Assembly: GCA_020205615.1 (NCBI GenBank)
Contig: CM035170.1
Span: 42,471,807 to 42,535,806, forward strand
Length of the DNA stretch: 64,000 nt
Direction: 5' to 3'
Origin: Panax quinquefolius
Lineage: Eukaryota; Streptophyta; Magnoliopsida; Apiales; Araliaceae
Every line of letters starts with the position of its first letter. Within the stretch, counting starts at the first letter, position 1. The notes beneath the pieces are model-generated. The model had not been told where the DNA came from and did no database searches. It was given only the letters and a program-made list of their open reading frames with translations. Below, piece after piece: positions 23,080-35,814 of the stretch. The translations under genes and the position numbers were made by a program.

Positions 23080-25672
23080 CTTAGGACTTCAGTTCACTTA
23101 GAACTCTTTAAGGCCAGCAGCCTTGGAACTCCTCTAGTTCCCTAGGAACTCTTCAAGCCCAGCTGGCTTGGAACTTCCTTTAGTCCATCCGAACAAGGAC
23201 CCCTCAGGCCCTGGCTTCTTGTTGAGTTGTTTGTTTGTTTGTTGGAGTTGGTCTTTGAGTCGCTAAGATGTCTTCATGCTCAACATCTTCTTACATGCTT
23301 AGCGACTTTATGTGATCACCCTTGAAGTGCAGTTGAGTGTTGCATGATGCTCAGCTTCTTCAGTTACTCAACCACTTTGGATGATCCCTTAATGACTGCT
23401 TTGAAGATCATTCCTCTTGATACATGATGGCTACACATGATGGGTTTCTAAGATGACTGTAAGCTCTTTTGCTAGGTACTTAGAAACTTTCTCATGCTTG
23501 CCACCATGATGACGTTTGTGATCTCCTTTCTTGATACTTGATGTCTTCTCATGATGGACTTGCTAAGATGACTGTGAGCTCTTCTCTATGGTACTTAGAG
23601 TCTTCCCATGATGGACACCAAGATGACATGATGCTCTTCTTTCTCTCGGCAGTTCAGAACACTCTTCAAGTAGTAGAACTCTCACTTCTACATCGTAGAA
23701 CTCTCACTTCTACTTCTTTCTTTGTATGTCGTTGAGTGTTCTTGGTGGATCGTAGAGTGAGCCTTCGGACTCACTATCTTACGTGGTTTAGAACAGTCCA
23801 TCGTTACTCCTAAACTTGGCAACTCTAGCTACCTTCGATCTTTGAAGCTCTAGCAGATTTATACTCCTTCCCAATCCTTCCGTTGGAAAGTAGCCGTTGA
23901 AAGCTATTCAAATGTCTTCATAGATCTCGAGTTGACAGAGGTAGACTGCTGATGTGACAAGTCATACTTTCTCTGACATTGCGATCTACTATTTCACCCC
24001 ACCCATCGAGATGTCACTTTAATGTCTTGGGGCGTGTCAAGACTTTATTTACTCCTTCTGATTTCTCGATCAGAGGTTGTCCTTTTGCATCGATGCTCTC
24101 AATAAGCTCTTGTCCGAATATTACCCTTCAGATTGAACCGTTGCAAATGCTTCAGTCTTCAGCTATTCGAACTCTACGATTCTGATGCATGTCTTCAAGG
24201 ACCTGATCGTAGTGTCATGTTGACTGGTAGAGACAACACTACGATCTTGAAGAGTGCTGATTAGATCTTTAATGTAGAACACCTCTTCCTTCTCTTATGC
24301 AGTACTTTAACACTTCTGTTTGCCTCAACAGTTCTCAGATATTGATGACTTGACTTCTTTGTTCTGGCCCCTTCTGAATAGCAAGACACTTCAGATTTAT
24401 GGTGTGTCCAGCTCGCTTTCTCCTTGTGATCTCCCGTTCACTTATCATCAATGGACTGACCCAATGCTTAATCACTTTAGCCTTGTTCTTCAAAAGCTGT
24501 CCAGTATCTCTGTATGCACTTCATCAGTTCATTCTTTGTTTGGCAAACACAACAATCCTGGTAGTTTCCAAGATCGTTGTCCTCTGTCTACTTGACAGCT
24601 ACTGCACTTGCTGACTTTCTTCAGTCAATTACCGATGTCTTCTTCTGATCAACTTGTGGAAGACTTCATCTTGAATGGCTTCTTCAACTCAATCTTGATG
24701 CTGATTGGGTTGATGCTTAGATCTTCTGTTAGCATACATGTCATTCGTTGCAATGCTCTCGTTCCCTTCTGTGTGGGATGTATCTTTGCAATTACTGACC
24801 GGAGGCTTTGTTCCTTTGGATATTCTAGGAGTGCTCAATTGTTGAGAATCGTATTTGCTCTACAATTCTGCCTTGGCATTGTGAGCACAATGGTTGAGGT
24901 CGTAGTTCTGCACTCTATGATTCAGCTTCGGCTGTGCAGACACTACGACTCCTAGATCAGATCTTGACACTCTACGATTTCTGCCATGTGCTTGTTGTCT
25001 TCATCTGATCTTGCTCGACTACGATCTCTGCGTGTAATCAATAGACTCTACGACTCAGAGTGTAGTCTACGATCCTTAACTCGGCTTCTCAGATCGAGAG
25101 ACTCTACGACTTCGGTGTGTAGTCTACATTTCGACTTGGCTTGGCGGATGTTGGTCGATCCATCATAAAGGTGTTCTCTACGATTCTGAACATGACTTCC
25201 TCAGCAGACTTCGGTCCTGAGGAAGTTCTACTCGACACACTACGATCCTTCATCGTTTTTCCTGGCAGTCAACGAACTCCGAGATCTACTATCTTGCAAA
25301 CTACGATTCTGCCTCGACAGCTCTCGAGTTTTCCTTGACTCTCCTGGCAGACTCCGATTTTTGGTGCAGTGCTCGACGATCAGACAAGCCTATCTATTAC
25401 ATCATAAGATCAACCTAACATGCTTGATCTTTCTATGTTTATAGTCCTTGTACATCACTTCTTTTTAGGGACTTTACAAAGCTGTTTTACTTATGTAGGA
25501 TCAACCTAACATACTTGATCAATTCATTCTAAGTCCTTGTACACATGTTTTTATTATCTATCAAAGGACTTTACAGCTTTTCTTAATGCAATCATACTTG
25601 CATATTCATTCATATATATCATAATCAAATCATATATAATTAGTAATAACATTCACATGCTTGTTCTTGACA
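23080..25672 (-). repeat. E 3' LTR (partial), SIRE-like
   Basis: Minus-strand LTR starting TGTCAAGAACAAGC at 25672 and cut at 23080 by A1; the rest lies left of the window. It matches D's 3' LTR in order: GATCAACCTAACA blocks with AAGTCCTTGTACA/AAGGACT (25400-25560), then a long stretch full of CTACGATC and GATCGTAG words (24170-25380), then AACTCTTCAAG hairpin units near the left end (23110-23170). It is longer than D's LTR, mainly in the CTACGATC part. Plus-strand open frames here are shadows. Confidence 0.85.
23110..23170 (-). repeat. Hairpin units with constant loop in E LTR
   Basis: Two small inverted repeats with a constant loop CAGCA/CAGCT (plus-strand reading) and different stems: AAGGC/GCCTT (23110-23124) and CAAGCC/GGCTTG (23154-23170). 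The same design recurs in D's LTR (28947-29053) with other stems. Confidence 0.75.
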
Positions 25673-25688
25673 ATCTCCCCCTATTTGA
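25673..25688 (-). promoter_or_regulatory. E polypurine tract
   Basis: Minus strand TCAAATAGGGGGAGAT abuts the LTR start. The identical tract is in D (55594-55609). This is the usual position and sequence type for SIRE/Maximus copia elements. Confidence 0.88.
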
Positions 25689-25844
25689 TTATGACAAAAA
25701 TAATAAGTGCATATGCGTGTTATGAATGAATCTTATATACAGTGAGCAACTGTATTTTTAAAACAGATAATTATGAATGTCATTTATAATGATGTGGAAT
25801 TTAATACACTGACATTTTACATCCTGGATCCAGAACATACCTAA

Positions 25845-28616
25845 CTAGTTAGAGATGTACTTCTTTGGATCCATGTATGTTTCCAGGATGTCTGTTGATC
25901 AGCTATCATCTGTTTTTTCTTCTTGCTCTTGCTCCCCCTTGGATGATGATCTTCTGTCTTTGCTTTGCTCCCTTTCAGCTTCTTTCTGAACATGCTCCCC
26001 CTCAGATTCTGCGTTCATGTTATCATCATCTTCTGGCTCCCCATCAGATGATGATTCTTTTTAGGTAGCTACTGTCTTCTTCTTTAACTTCTTCTCTCCT
26101 TTCCTCCTTCTCTTCTTTGAGTGCCTCTTGATCTTCCTCTTTCTATGTCTCTTTTTCTCCCTCTTTTTGTCATTAATCATTTGGGAGAGCTGCTCCATGT
26201 TGGACATAAGCTGCTCCATCAGGTAGGAGGAATTAACAACTTCAAACTTGAGTTCCTATTGGCCTAGCTCAAGTTGCACAAAGAAAGACTGCTTCATGTC
26301 ATCAATCTTGTCAGAGAGGGCTTGAATCTGCTCTTCATTGGCCTTCTGTGCTCGTAGAGCATCTTCCTTCTGATCATTCATGACTTTTAGATAGATGTTA
26401 TCCCTCTCTTTGAGTTTGAGAGATACATCAGCCATAGTAGCTTGAAACTTGTTCTGAAGTGAAATATCTCCTGCTGTTGTCAGCTTCTGTGACTCTTCAG
26501 TGAATAGAGATATTTTTTCACTCAGTTCATCAGAGTTTTTCATCAGCTCCTTCTCCACAGATATTTGATTATCTAGTTGAGCAGCCTCCTGTCGAGCATT
26601 AGATTGAACTCTACGATCTGCATTCTTGGACAGATTTTCAAAGGGGTTGAGAATCTGAAGAATCGTTGAGTTCCAATCATTGGTTGAGGATGAAGGAATG
26701 TCTGTTAGTAGTGCTTGAGCAGATGGAGACTTCTGGTTTTGAACTTGAACACCATCACTAGTAGAGTGAACAGACTCTACGATCATCTCCTTGGTCATGA
26801 TCCTTTTCCCTTGGGAGTCCACTCTACGATTGTGGGGAATATAGTGATTTCCAGCATGGCAATAGACTTTGAAGTGGGACTTGTTTGTGATCATCTTTGT
26901 AGTAAAACTCTTTACCCTTGGGAAGTTTTGTGCCACCAGCTCCATGCTTGGAAAATGAGAGTAGCACCAGCAGAAGTAGCTTTCATCTCTTTCAGTATGG
27001 GCCTTTAGGCATGGCATCCATTGGAAGAACCATCTCATTAGCAGGTCATCAGGAATATAGAGATTGGTCGTGCTGTCTAGTTCCATGTTGTTCCAATTTT
27101 TAAATATATCAAATGTAGTCATCCTTACTACTCTGAGCTGTTCATCTCCATAGTTCACCCATCTTTCTGGTGGTGTTTCTGGTGGTTCATTCGAGACTTC
27201 TACCACTATCCTCCTGGTGAATTTTACTGGAAAGAGGACAGGATAGAATTCTAGTTTCTTTGATTCCTGATTTTCAGAATTGGAATCATTCTCCAGTTCT
27301 TCTCTTTCGGAGCCTGAGCCATCTTGATCATTTTCAACAGTGAATCCTTCTTGTTGCATTTCATTTCCAGAACTTTCTTCAGCAAGATCTTCCTCTGATT
27401 CATCTTCTTCACCACTAGTTCCATCTTCAACACTTTTATCCTTTGATACAAACTCATCATCCCTTAGTTCAATGATGGCACTAGAGTGATCACTTCTCTT
27501 TTTAGAGGCAAATTTGGCTTGCAGTCTGTATCTCTTCCTTCTTGTTGGAAGTTCAGCTACAGGAGTTTCAGACTCTTCTTCTTCTTTAGACTCTGAAGCC
27601 TTTGGATCATCAAACGAACTTCCTTGAGGTTCAGTACTGATAGGGGCATGTTCTTCTTATCTTGAAACAGCATTTTCTGACCCATTATCTGGGCTTGTTA
27701 GGGCATTTGCATTTGGGGATTGAGTTTGGTCATCTTGAATCTTTTCTACATCATCAGAGTGACTGCTCTAAGGATTAGCCACAGGGCTTGAGCATTTTTC
27801 TTCATTAGCAGATGCTGCATTTTCATCCATTAATCCAGCTTCACCTGCATTGCTGGATTTGGTCTGTGAGGACTCAGCCTTGACATTATCCGTTCCTTTT
27901 TCTTTTGCTAACTCTATGTCCTTATCTTCGTCAGATGTATTTTCTTGAGACGCTGGTGCTAGCCTGTTTTCCACCTTAGCTTTCTTTCTTAATAGCTCTT
28001 GAAGCAACCTGTTGCTTCTTTGTTTTGTGGTTTCAGCAGTCAGGACTTTTTCTTCTTTATTCTTGTCTTTGGAGGAGAGGCTTCTTGATGGGGCTTTGGT
28101 TTTCTTCACAACTCTAGATTTCTTTCTAGCTGGTGTGGTTTCTACTGGTACAGAGTCATCAGACTCAGAGCTTTCTACCAATTTTGTCTTCCTTTTCTTT
28201 GCAGAGGCCCTGCTGCTACTCCCAGTTGTCAGCCTTCTGTTCTCCTTGGGGTTTTTCTTCCAATTCAAAAATAATTGTGGAGACATTACTTTGTGAACAT
28301 TAAGAGGTTCTCCCTCATCATCCTTAATTCTTCCTCCTAGCTTCTTCTTTATTACAATGCTCAGTAGTCTTCCATGAAAAACATTAGTTAGGGGTTTATA
28401 TGTAGATTTCTTCAATTCAGCCTTTTCTACCCATTTGGATATTTGATCAAATAGGATAACTCCAAAGTTAATACGTTTCTTCAAGACTATAACAAACATG
28501 ATCTTTAACTGTTGATCAATCACCGTGTCGTGTGCAGTGTTCTTGCATAATATGCACTTTCCAACTATTTCAGCAAGGAACTCGAACTCCTCTGGAAACT
28601 CCTTCTTCTTCATGTC
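25845..28616 (-). pseudogene. E env-like ORF, 5'-truncated by D insertion
   Basis: Minus-strand ORF downstream of where pol would lie. It aligns with D's env-like ORF from about residue 117 (KKKEFPEEFEFLAEIVGKC against KKREFPQRYEFLADIIGKC), so it starts inside the protein. Next come a lysine/serine-rich acidic region (28613-27768), a middle block (27359-26256) and a long coiled coil with heptads (about 26280-26600). The tail is strongly basic, KRRRKGEKKLKKK at about 26090. It ends PKKYISN at 25845. A few stops interrupt it (27768, 26256, about 26065, 25899). The cut at 28616/28617 is exactly the end of D's LTR, so D inserted here. Membrane features expected of a true envelope are not evident. 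Confidence 0.8.
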
Positions 28617-29885
28617 TGTTAGTTCCTAGTTGGCACAATAGTTATCTAAAAGGGGGGTTGAATAGATATTTTAAAAAATCTTTTCGTTTTAAATTAGTTC
28701 ATTGATAATGATTAAAACTTAGCGGAATTAATATTTGTTTTAATCTTCTTTACCAAGCAGTGGAGTTATGAGAGTGAGGCAGTTATGGCAGATATAACAG
28801 ATATGGCAGTTATGGCATAAACGTCAAAGACACAATCGTTTTTAAGTGGTTCAGAGCACTTAAAGCTCCTAGTCCAATCTTCTACTCAACGAGTAGGATA
28901 TCCACTAAGGATGTCTGTTACAACTTCTGAATCACACAGATTCCTTCTAGACCAGCAGTCTAGGAACTTTTTAGTTCACTCTTGAACTCTTCAAGTCCAG
29001 CAAACTTGGCTTTCTTATAGTTCACTACGAACTCTTCAAGTCCAGCAGACTTGGTACTCTTCTTCAGTTGGTTGATAATGTTGAGTTCTTGATGGTTGCT
29101 ACTTAGTTGCTATGTAAGCATTTGATCTAAAGAACTAAGTAGATGAGCAAGCTTTGCAATATCTCAGATCGTAGAGTTAAGCTTGAGAGAGATGTTCACG
29201 TTGTTTGTTCAATGCTTGCTTAGTTCTCTCTCATCTGTCTGATCTGCATATATGTGATCTTGAAAACTATCCGTTGGATCCATCCGTTGAGGAATTAAAT
29301 GCATTTGACTTTTCTGATCTTTGATGGAGACATTTCTGCACATCTTCTTCGAAACCGCATTACCCACCCACACACAATGATCGCTTTCACCTAACACCTC
29401 GAAAAGGTGTTTTGCCCCCCTTACCCATGGTACTTTCCTTAGCTTCTTCAATACGCTTCTTTGTTGCATACTAAGGATATTTCATATTACTCTGGGACTG
29501 ATGAGTGCTACAACGTCTAGAATTCATTCCTCATATGTTGAAATCTATCTTCACTCAGATCATGAGGCTCGATGTTCTCTGACACAAGACAGATGCTCTA
29601 CGATTCATGTCATGATACTCTACGATTTAGATCGTAGTGCCTTATCATCTTGGTGCCTTGTCTGATGTTATCAGTTGAGAGCACTACGATTCTTCTTAAA
29701 CCTCTGCACACTACGATTTTCACTTGCTCGTGTTGTTGACTCTACGTTTTCGAGAGGACACTACGATCTTTGACTTGTAAACTCCATGTTTTCTTCAGCA
29801 CACTACGATCGTTGAGATGGCTCAGCAAACATTGGGACCACTCTACGATTTTCGAAGAGTCCCTTCAAGGCAGGCACACTACGAT
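28617..29885 (-). repeat. D 3' LTR, terminal piece
   Basis: End of the LTR on the minus strand (...GGAACTAACA at 28617). It holds a pre-terminal CTATTCAACCCCCCTTTTAG-type motif near 28655, common just before the end of SIRE LTRs. The CAGCA-loop hairpins lie at 28947-29053, and many CTACGAT words at 29590-29885. The C insertion falls inside one such word (TSD ACGAT, 29881-29885). Confidence 0.87.
28947..29053 (-). repeat. Three covarying hairpin units in D LTR
   Basis: Inverted repeats around the constant plus-strand loop CAGCA: CTAGAC/GTCTAG (28947-28963), CAAGT/ACTTG with one inner mismatch (28992-29008), and CAAGTC/GACTTG (29037-29053). The E LTR has AAGGC/GCCTT and CAAGCC/GGCTTG in matching units. 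Stem sequence changes while pairing is kept. Confidence 0.78.
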
Positions 29886-30960
29886 TGTGACGCCCCCAAA
29901 TTCGGGTATCTTCCAACCCGACAGATGGTGCTCCATGATACTACATTTCATACAATCATTCCATTGAAATAACAACAAAATGAGTGTAACTACTATCTTT
30001 GTGTTATATCTGTAATAAATCCTTTCCCAGGTTCATAACCGAATACATTCGTTGTTCTTCATAAGTATATTACATACAAATATACTAGTCTATTATAGGA
30101 CGATTAATTGTCCATCTTAGCCTTGCCTTTATCTCTCATAGAACTCTCAGTTCGTTCGGCTTTAGCTGCAAACATATGGTTCAAGCAAGAATGAGCATAA
30201 CTAGCTCAGCAAGTCTTAACAACGAAACATATGAATATCACATCAGTAAGTACATGCTTTATATCAATATCAGAACAATTATTTACTAAGCATCCTGAAT
30301 CATTTGACTAATACTTCTACTACAACAATTCCAGAGTATATATAATAGCTTAGGAATGATGAACCGGTCAATAGACCATGAACATACTCTTTTCGTTTTC
30401 ATACTTGAAAAGGATATCCCAAGACTAAGGCCATCCACCCGCGTTTTACTTACGAGCACTTCTAGGTGATCGACTGTTGTACTCTATGTTGATCAACACT
30501 CTTCGTTAAATGTATTTACGCTTAACATTTGGCAACCTCGCGTGCCCATCGAATAATCGATGAAAATACTTTTGTTTTTTCATAAACAAACTTACCTTCT
30601 CATCCGTACCAAATACTTGGCATAGGAAAGCGTTAACAGTTCTATATCAACATACTTGTAAACAATTCAATCTATCCTTCAATACTTGTCTAGCCAGGAT
30701 AAAATAGGCATCGACTCTTTTCTATTTACCATTCATGCATTGTATATCATGCATTACGTAAAAACTTGGCTAACACGAAGGTCAGACAAGAGTTAAGAAA
30801 GACTTACCTTCAAGCGTCTTCAAATATATATTCCAACTATTAACAGTCTTTACAGGATCTACATGATACATTCACATAGCACATTGTAATTAGTTATCAA
30901 ACAAACTCACTTTACGGTTCTAACCAACTTCTTTCTCTTCTTTGTTTTACTTGTTTTAAC
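29886..30960 (-). repeat. C 3' LTR, left piece
   Basis: Matches 48031-49105. The LTR terminus on the plus strand is TGTGACGCCCCCAAATTCGG. It ends with TTAAC (30956-30960), the left copy of the F2 target duplication. Confidence 0.93.
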
Positions 30961-32826
30961 TATTACGTTTGTATTATTCATAAACGCAATCAAATTGCAC
31001 AAAATAAGCGGAAACGTGGAAAAATCAGAGTTTTAAAAATTTTACAAACCATATACCCGGATCACCCTTTATGCACAATTATTAAATAAAGGAAAAAGAA
31101 AGAACAAGAATCATACCCTTGAAGATCTGAGCTTCCTCAGGTACAAGTTCACCTCCAATCCTTTTCGCGTTCAACTTGAATCCACCGGGTTTGGTTCCTT
31201 CCTTTGATCAACGTTAGCCACCCAAGTGTTTGGCCTCTAGAGGTGATCCACCAAGGAAGAAGAAGAATTCAAGAAGATGGGTATTTGGCAAAACCCTAGT
31301 TTTCTATCTTTATAGAAAAGACGTAGTCTTCCAACTATTGGATTTACGTATTCACGTGTTGTGAAAGTGCCAACACCTTCACCCATAATAAGACTCCTCT
31401 TATTTATAGATGTGGACAACCCTCCTTAACAATTAAGGAATTGGGTTTTATTTAATTAATTAAATTCTTTTAATTAATTAAGCTCCATAATCTTATTAGG
31501 GATAATTAATTAAACTCTTTTAATTAATTTGCCTCCTAATCCTATTAGGATATTTGAGAGTACTTTTATTAATTAATTCCCAAACTCCTTTAGAAATTAA
31601 ATAATAATAATAGTAATAATAATAATAAGACTCTCTTATTCATTTATATTTAATATTTCTAAAATATTAAATAATAAATATTAAGCTATTTATTTTATTT
31701 TATCACCATGTAGATTAAATTAAATATACTTAATTTATTATTACAATTATGCCATTAACTTCTTAAATAATTATTCTTCCTTTTATGGTGTGACCCTTTA
31801 GGTTCTCCATATTAAACTCCATTGTGAATAAATCAATTAGAACAATTCTAATCTTATTTATATAAATAAATTAAATTAATAATATTTATTCTACAATAGG
31901 GATAAGCATCCCTAGCGATTAACGACTTTCCAGATAATATAGATTTCAACATTAATCATAAAAGAACCTTTGAGTAAATAGTTACCGTACAATTCAATCA
32001 TTCCACCATACAATGTCCCAATTAAATATAAGACATGGAATTTCTGTCAAGTCTTATTTTATTTAATTATATTTATTTTGACTCTTAAATGCACAACCCC
32101 AAATAATGCAAATTAGAAACACCTTTCTAATTTCATTCTGCCTTGGCCAAGGACTACTAGGTTGTCATTTATCGAATCACATGAGACATTTCTCTTCTTT
32201 TACTAGAAGTGGTAGATTCTTTATTGATCATACATTATCTCCATGTATAACTTATTATACCCAAGCATACCCTTTAATATACCCTAAGGGTCTTAAGGAA
32301 TAAGTCAAAGTATAACTCATCATACACAAGATACTATGATGATCTCAAGTCCAAGGATCACTTGTACTACTATCACTACAGGAATTCATATTGACAGGAA
32401 AGTAAAACTCCATTAGGTATTCCTTAGCAAGCCACGTTCAGTGAACCTATTCTCCAATAAGCACCTACATACTTGCTTTAGTGTCTCCACACAAATGATC
32501 ATGAGATCAATCATCCTCATCCAATGAGCAAGCAACGTATGTAGCAATCTATCCGGATTTACTAATCCCCAATTTAGTAATCCAACAATTGGGAACTATT
32601 TTAGTTTTAAGCTTTCTAAGAATTTAGATCTCATTATAATGATCATCATCATTATTCTAAAAGCATTGCTTAAAACTATGGGTTTATCACATATTATAAA
32701 ATAGCATCATGTAGATAATTAAAAGCCTTTAATAAATTAATACTTTTTATTAATAAATGAATAAGATTGTTACAAAGTATATGCTTTATCATCAAACATC
32801 ATTGGCTTGTATGTATACTACTTTCA
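30961..32826 (-). repeat. F2 3' LTR
   Basis: 1866 bp. Minus-strand start TGAAAGTAGTATAC at 32826; the end ACAAACGTAATA differs from the F1 end (CCTAACA). TATA box on the minus strand at 31401-31408. Confidence 0.9.
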
Positions 32827-32837
32827 ATCTCCCACTT
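32827..32837 (-). promoter_or_regulatory. F2 polypurine tract
   Basis: AAGTGGGAGAT on the minus strand next to the 3' LTR, identical to F1. Confidence 0.85.
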
Positions 32838-35029
32838 GCACTAAAGCCAATCGTCATGGTATCTCATACTCTTCTTCTCTAAGTGACGATTATCCTGCTG
32901 TTGGATAAGCTTCAGTAAATGGATATGTAATGTTGTTCTTGAGAGTCCACTATCTCTATAGTGATTTCCCTTCTTTCAATGATTCTTATAATCAAATGAA
33001 AGTGCCACAACACATGTTTAGATCTAAGATGAGACTTAAGAACTATTCCTAGTTCTGTAATGAACTTATCATCCAAACAATCAATTTGCAGCTTCATTTA
33101 TAGGTATATACTTTATCTTTATCACTAAATCAGCAACCTTTTGCTATTTGGAACCTTTCCAATTCACTGCACCACTGTTCAAGGTAACCCTTACCTTCAA
33201 GTGGATTTTCTGTCGTCTTGGTCTGTCTGAAAAACTTGAGTCTGTAAAGCCCTCTAGTCTAATTCAGACCCACCATGAATATGATCACATCCTTAGTGCC
33301 TGTAAAGTACTTTAAGATGTTTTTCACTGTTTTACAGTGTTCTTCTCCAGAATATGACTGGTCATCATCAGGTCTCGTATATTTCATTGCATACATGATA
33401 GCTACTCATGCGATCTCTCTTTTTAGAGTCTATGGGGACTATTAAGAGAGATACACTCCATGGCTCATCAACATGAGACATCCCATGGAGTTTGCCATGC
33501 TAAACGACTTTAGCATCAAATGAATATACGTTCCTTGGGTTATGCCGAGCATCCTTTTAAATCTATCTATATAGATTTGCATCCCCAATTAAGATATTCT
33601 TCCCAAATCATTCATAGAGGAATGTTTAGACAACTTTATCTTTACTGATTGTAGCATTGGTATGTTATTCCTCATCCGTAGTATATCAACATATAATACT
33701 AGAAATTTCACGATGCTCCCACTAACCCTTTTGTACACACTAGAACTCTTACCTCATCGTATGTAACTCTGAATCATCATTTTCTATAATGCGTACCTTA
33801 TCATCATCATCCGTGATGAATCCATACCTCCTAGGTATCTTCGGTACTATTCCAGATTTACGATTCTGTTGTGGTACAATAGGTCTATCCACAGGTTCCT
33901 CTTATTTGACTTATAGTGTTTTATGCTTCTTGAAATCTTCAAGATCTATTATCCTCCCACTAGCCCATTCAATGATAAACATCTTTATCTTAGAAGGCAG
34001 CATGTTTCTCAATAAACACTTTTTGCTAAGTAGGATTATAGAACATATGCCCTAAACTTACTTTAGGATGTCCCACAAATATGTACATGTCAAATCTTAT
34101 CCCAAGCTTATCCTTTGAAACCGTTTTACATAAGTTGGACAACCCCTTATCTTAACATACTTAAGATTAGGAATCCTCCCTATCCATAACTTTTATGGAG
34201 TCTTGGGGCCGGATTTTGAGGTTACCTTTTCTGTAGATATGCAGCCATTTCTAGGACATTATCCCAGAAGGATACTGGAATGTTGGTAAAATCATTGTGG
34301 ACTACACTATGTCCAACAAGGTACAATTTTTCCTTTCACATACATCAATCAATTATTGCGTATCATGAGGCGTCCATTATGAGAAAACCATTTGAGATGA
34401 TCTAGAAACTTATTGCTCAAGTATTTATTCCTTGATCTAATCAAAGAATCTTAATACTTTGTCAATTTGTTTCACTTCTGAATTCTTTGAACTTTTCAAA
34501 TAATTCACACTTGTATTTCAGCAAATACACACATTCAACTCTTTGAATGATCATCTCCTTTTCTTATACTAGTTTGTTCAATTTGCAAAATATATTTTCA
34601 CGTAAGTCAAGTATATAAAATCCATTAAGTAATATTCCAGTTCTATACAAAACATTATTATTATTATAAATAGAACAACAATTATTCTTAAATATAATAC
34701 CAAAGATTTCATTGTCCAACAATAAAATGGAAATAATGTTTCCAACAAGTACTAGAATACAATAACAACTTATTGACTTAATAGATTTGCCCGTAGGCAT
34801 TGCTAAACTATAAGTTTCTATGGCTAATGTGGCAACCTTTGCTACATTCCCCGCACATAGGATTACTTATCTTTATTTAGCTTTCTACTTCTGCTTGGTC
34901 CCTTCATAAATCTATATTTATGATAACCAAAGTCGGTATCTAATACCCAAGTAGAACCTTGACATAAAGAAAAATTAATTTTAAATCATGAACAAATTTG
35001 TATTTGTAACCGAAATTTTACTAAGCTTC
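32838..35029 (-). pseudogene. F2 pol remnants
   Basis: From the 3' end: RNase H (33097-32912, with DDKFITELGIV and SKHVLWHFHLIIRIIERREI), RT scraps, the integrase-RT linker at about 34020-34200 with TAG at 34026-34028 (same stop as F1), a deleted integrase, and the pre-integrase region (34800-34564, MPTGKSIKSISCYC). The catalytic centres of integrase and RT were not found. The same segments are missing as in F1, so the deletions predate both insertions. Confidence 0.82.
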
Positions 35030-35814
35030 TTTGGTTAGCCTCTGCAATATGCTTTTAGCAGTTTCTTTCCAGTGTCTAGGCTTATTGCAGTGGAAGCAAA
35101 CTCATTTGCTATCCGTATCAGTTTTGTTCTTATTATCCTTTGTTTTGGCCTTTTCTATTTACCTTCTTTGAATCGTTCTTCTTTTCAAAAGATCCTTTGG
35201 CCCCTACCAGTAAGTCATGGTCTTTCTTGGTTTGAAAGTGACTCTCATCATTTTTCAATATGTTAAGCAAATCAAAGAAAGTCGATATCTAGCTTGTTCA
35301 TATGAAAAATTCACAACAATTAGGAAAGGAGTCCTGAGTGAGTGCAAGATCAAATCTTGGCTCAACTCTCCATCCATGACAAAACCAATGTCCTAATTGA
35401 TCAATCAAATTGATAATGTTAAGGATTTTTATCCATCTCAGTGTAGTGTCATCTGTCATTCTAGATCTAAGAGCTCTTTAGATATCTAATATCTATTAGT
35501 CCTACTTTCCTCACCATCAACTACTTGATGTGCGAAATATAGTAAGAACATCCATAGTTTCATCGACGCAAGCTCGTTACTCATGGATGCGAGTATGAAG
35601 CATTGAGCCAATTGTGCATCATCTTGCCACTTTCTAAAAGTAACAATATCTTCCTCAGAGGCATTGTCTACAACCATTGCAGGGATAGGCGTATTAAGGA
35701 CATAAGATAACTTTTCAGCCATGAGAACTATTCTCAAATTTCTTAACCAATCCATTTAATTTGGTCCGGTTAAATAACATCTAATATGCTTCGCAGTGAT
35801 AGTAATTTAGACAT
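35030..35814 (-). pseudogene. F2 gag
   Basis: ATG at 35812-35814. The block at 35755-35486 reads MDWLRNLRIVLMAEKLSYVL, a recognisable copia Gag N-terminus, followed by NASEEDIVTFRKWQDDAQ. The zinc knuckle near 35090 reads CFHCNKPRHWKE, with the last cysteine lost. Less damaged here than F1, but still frame-broken. Confidence 0.83.

Noticed and set aside
24320..25338. Several plus-strand open frames of 60-115 codons in a row, possibly a host gene.
   Set aside because: The stretch is the LTR of element E read backwards; frames do not connect, and composition follows the CTACGAT repeats.
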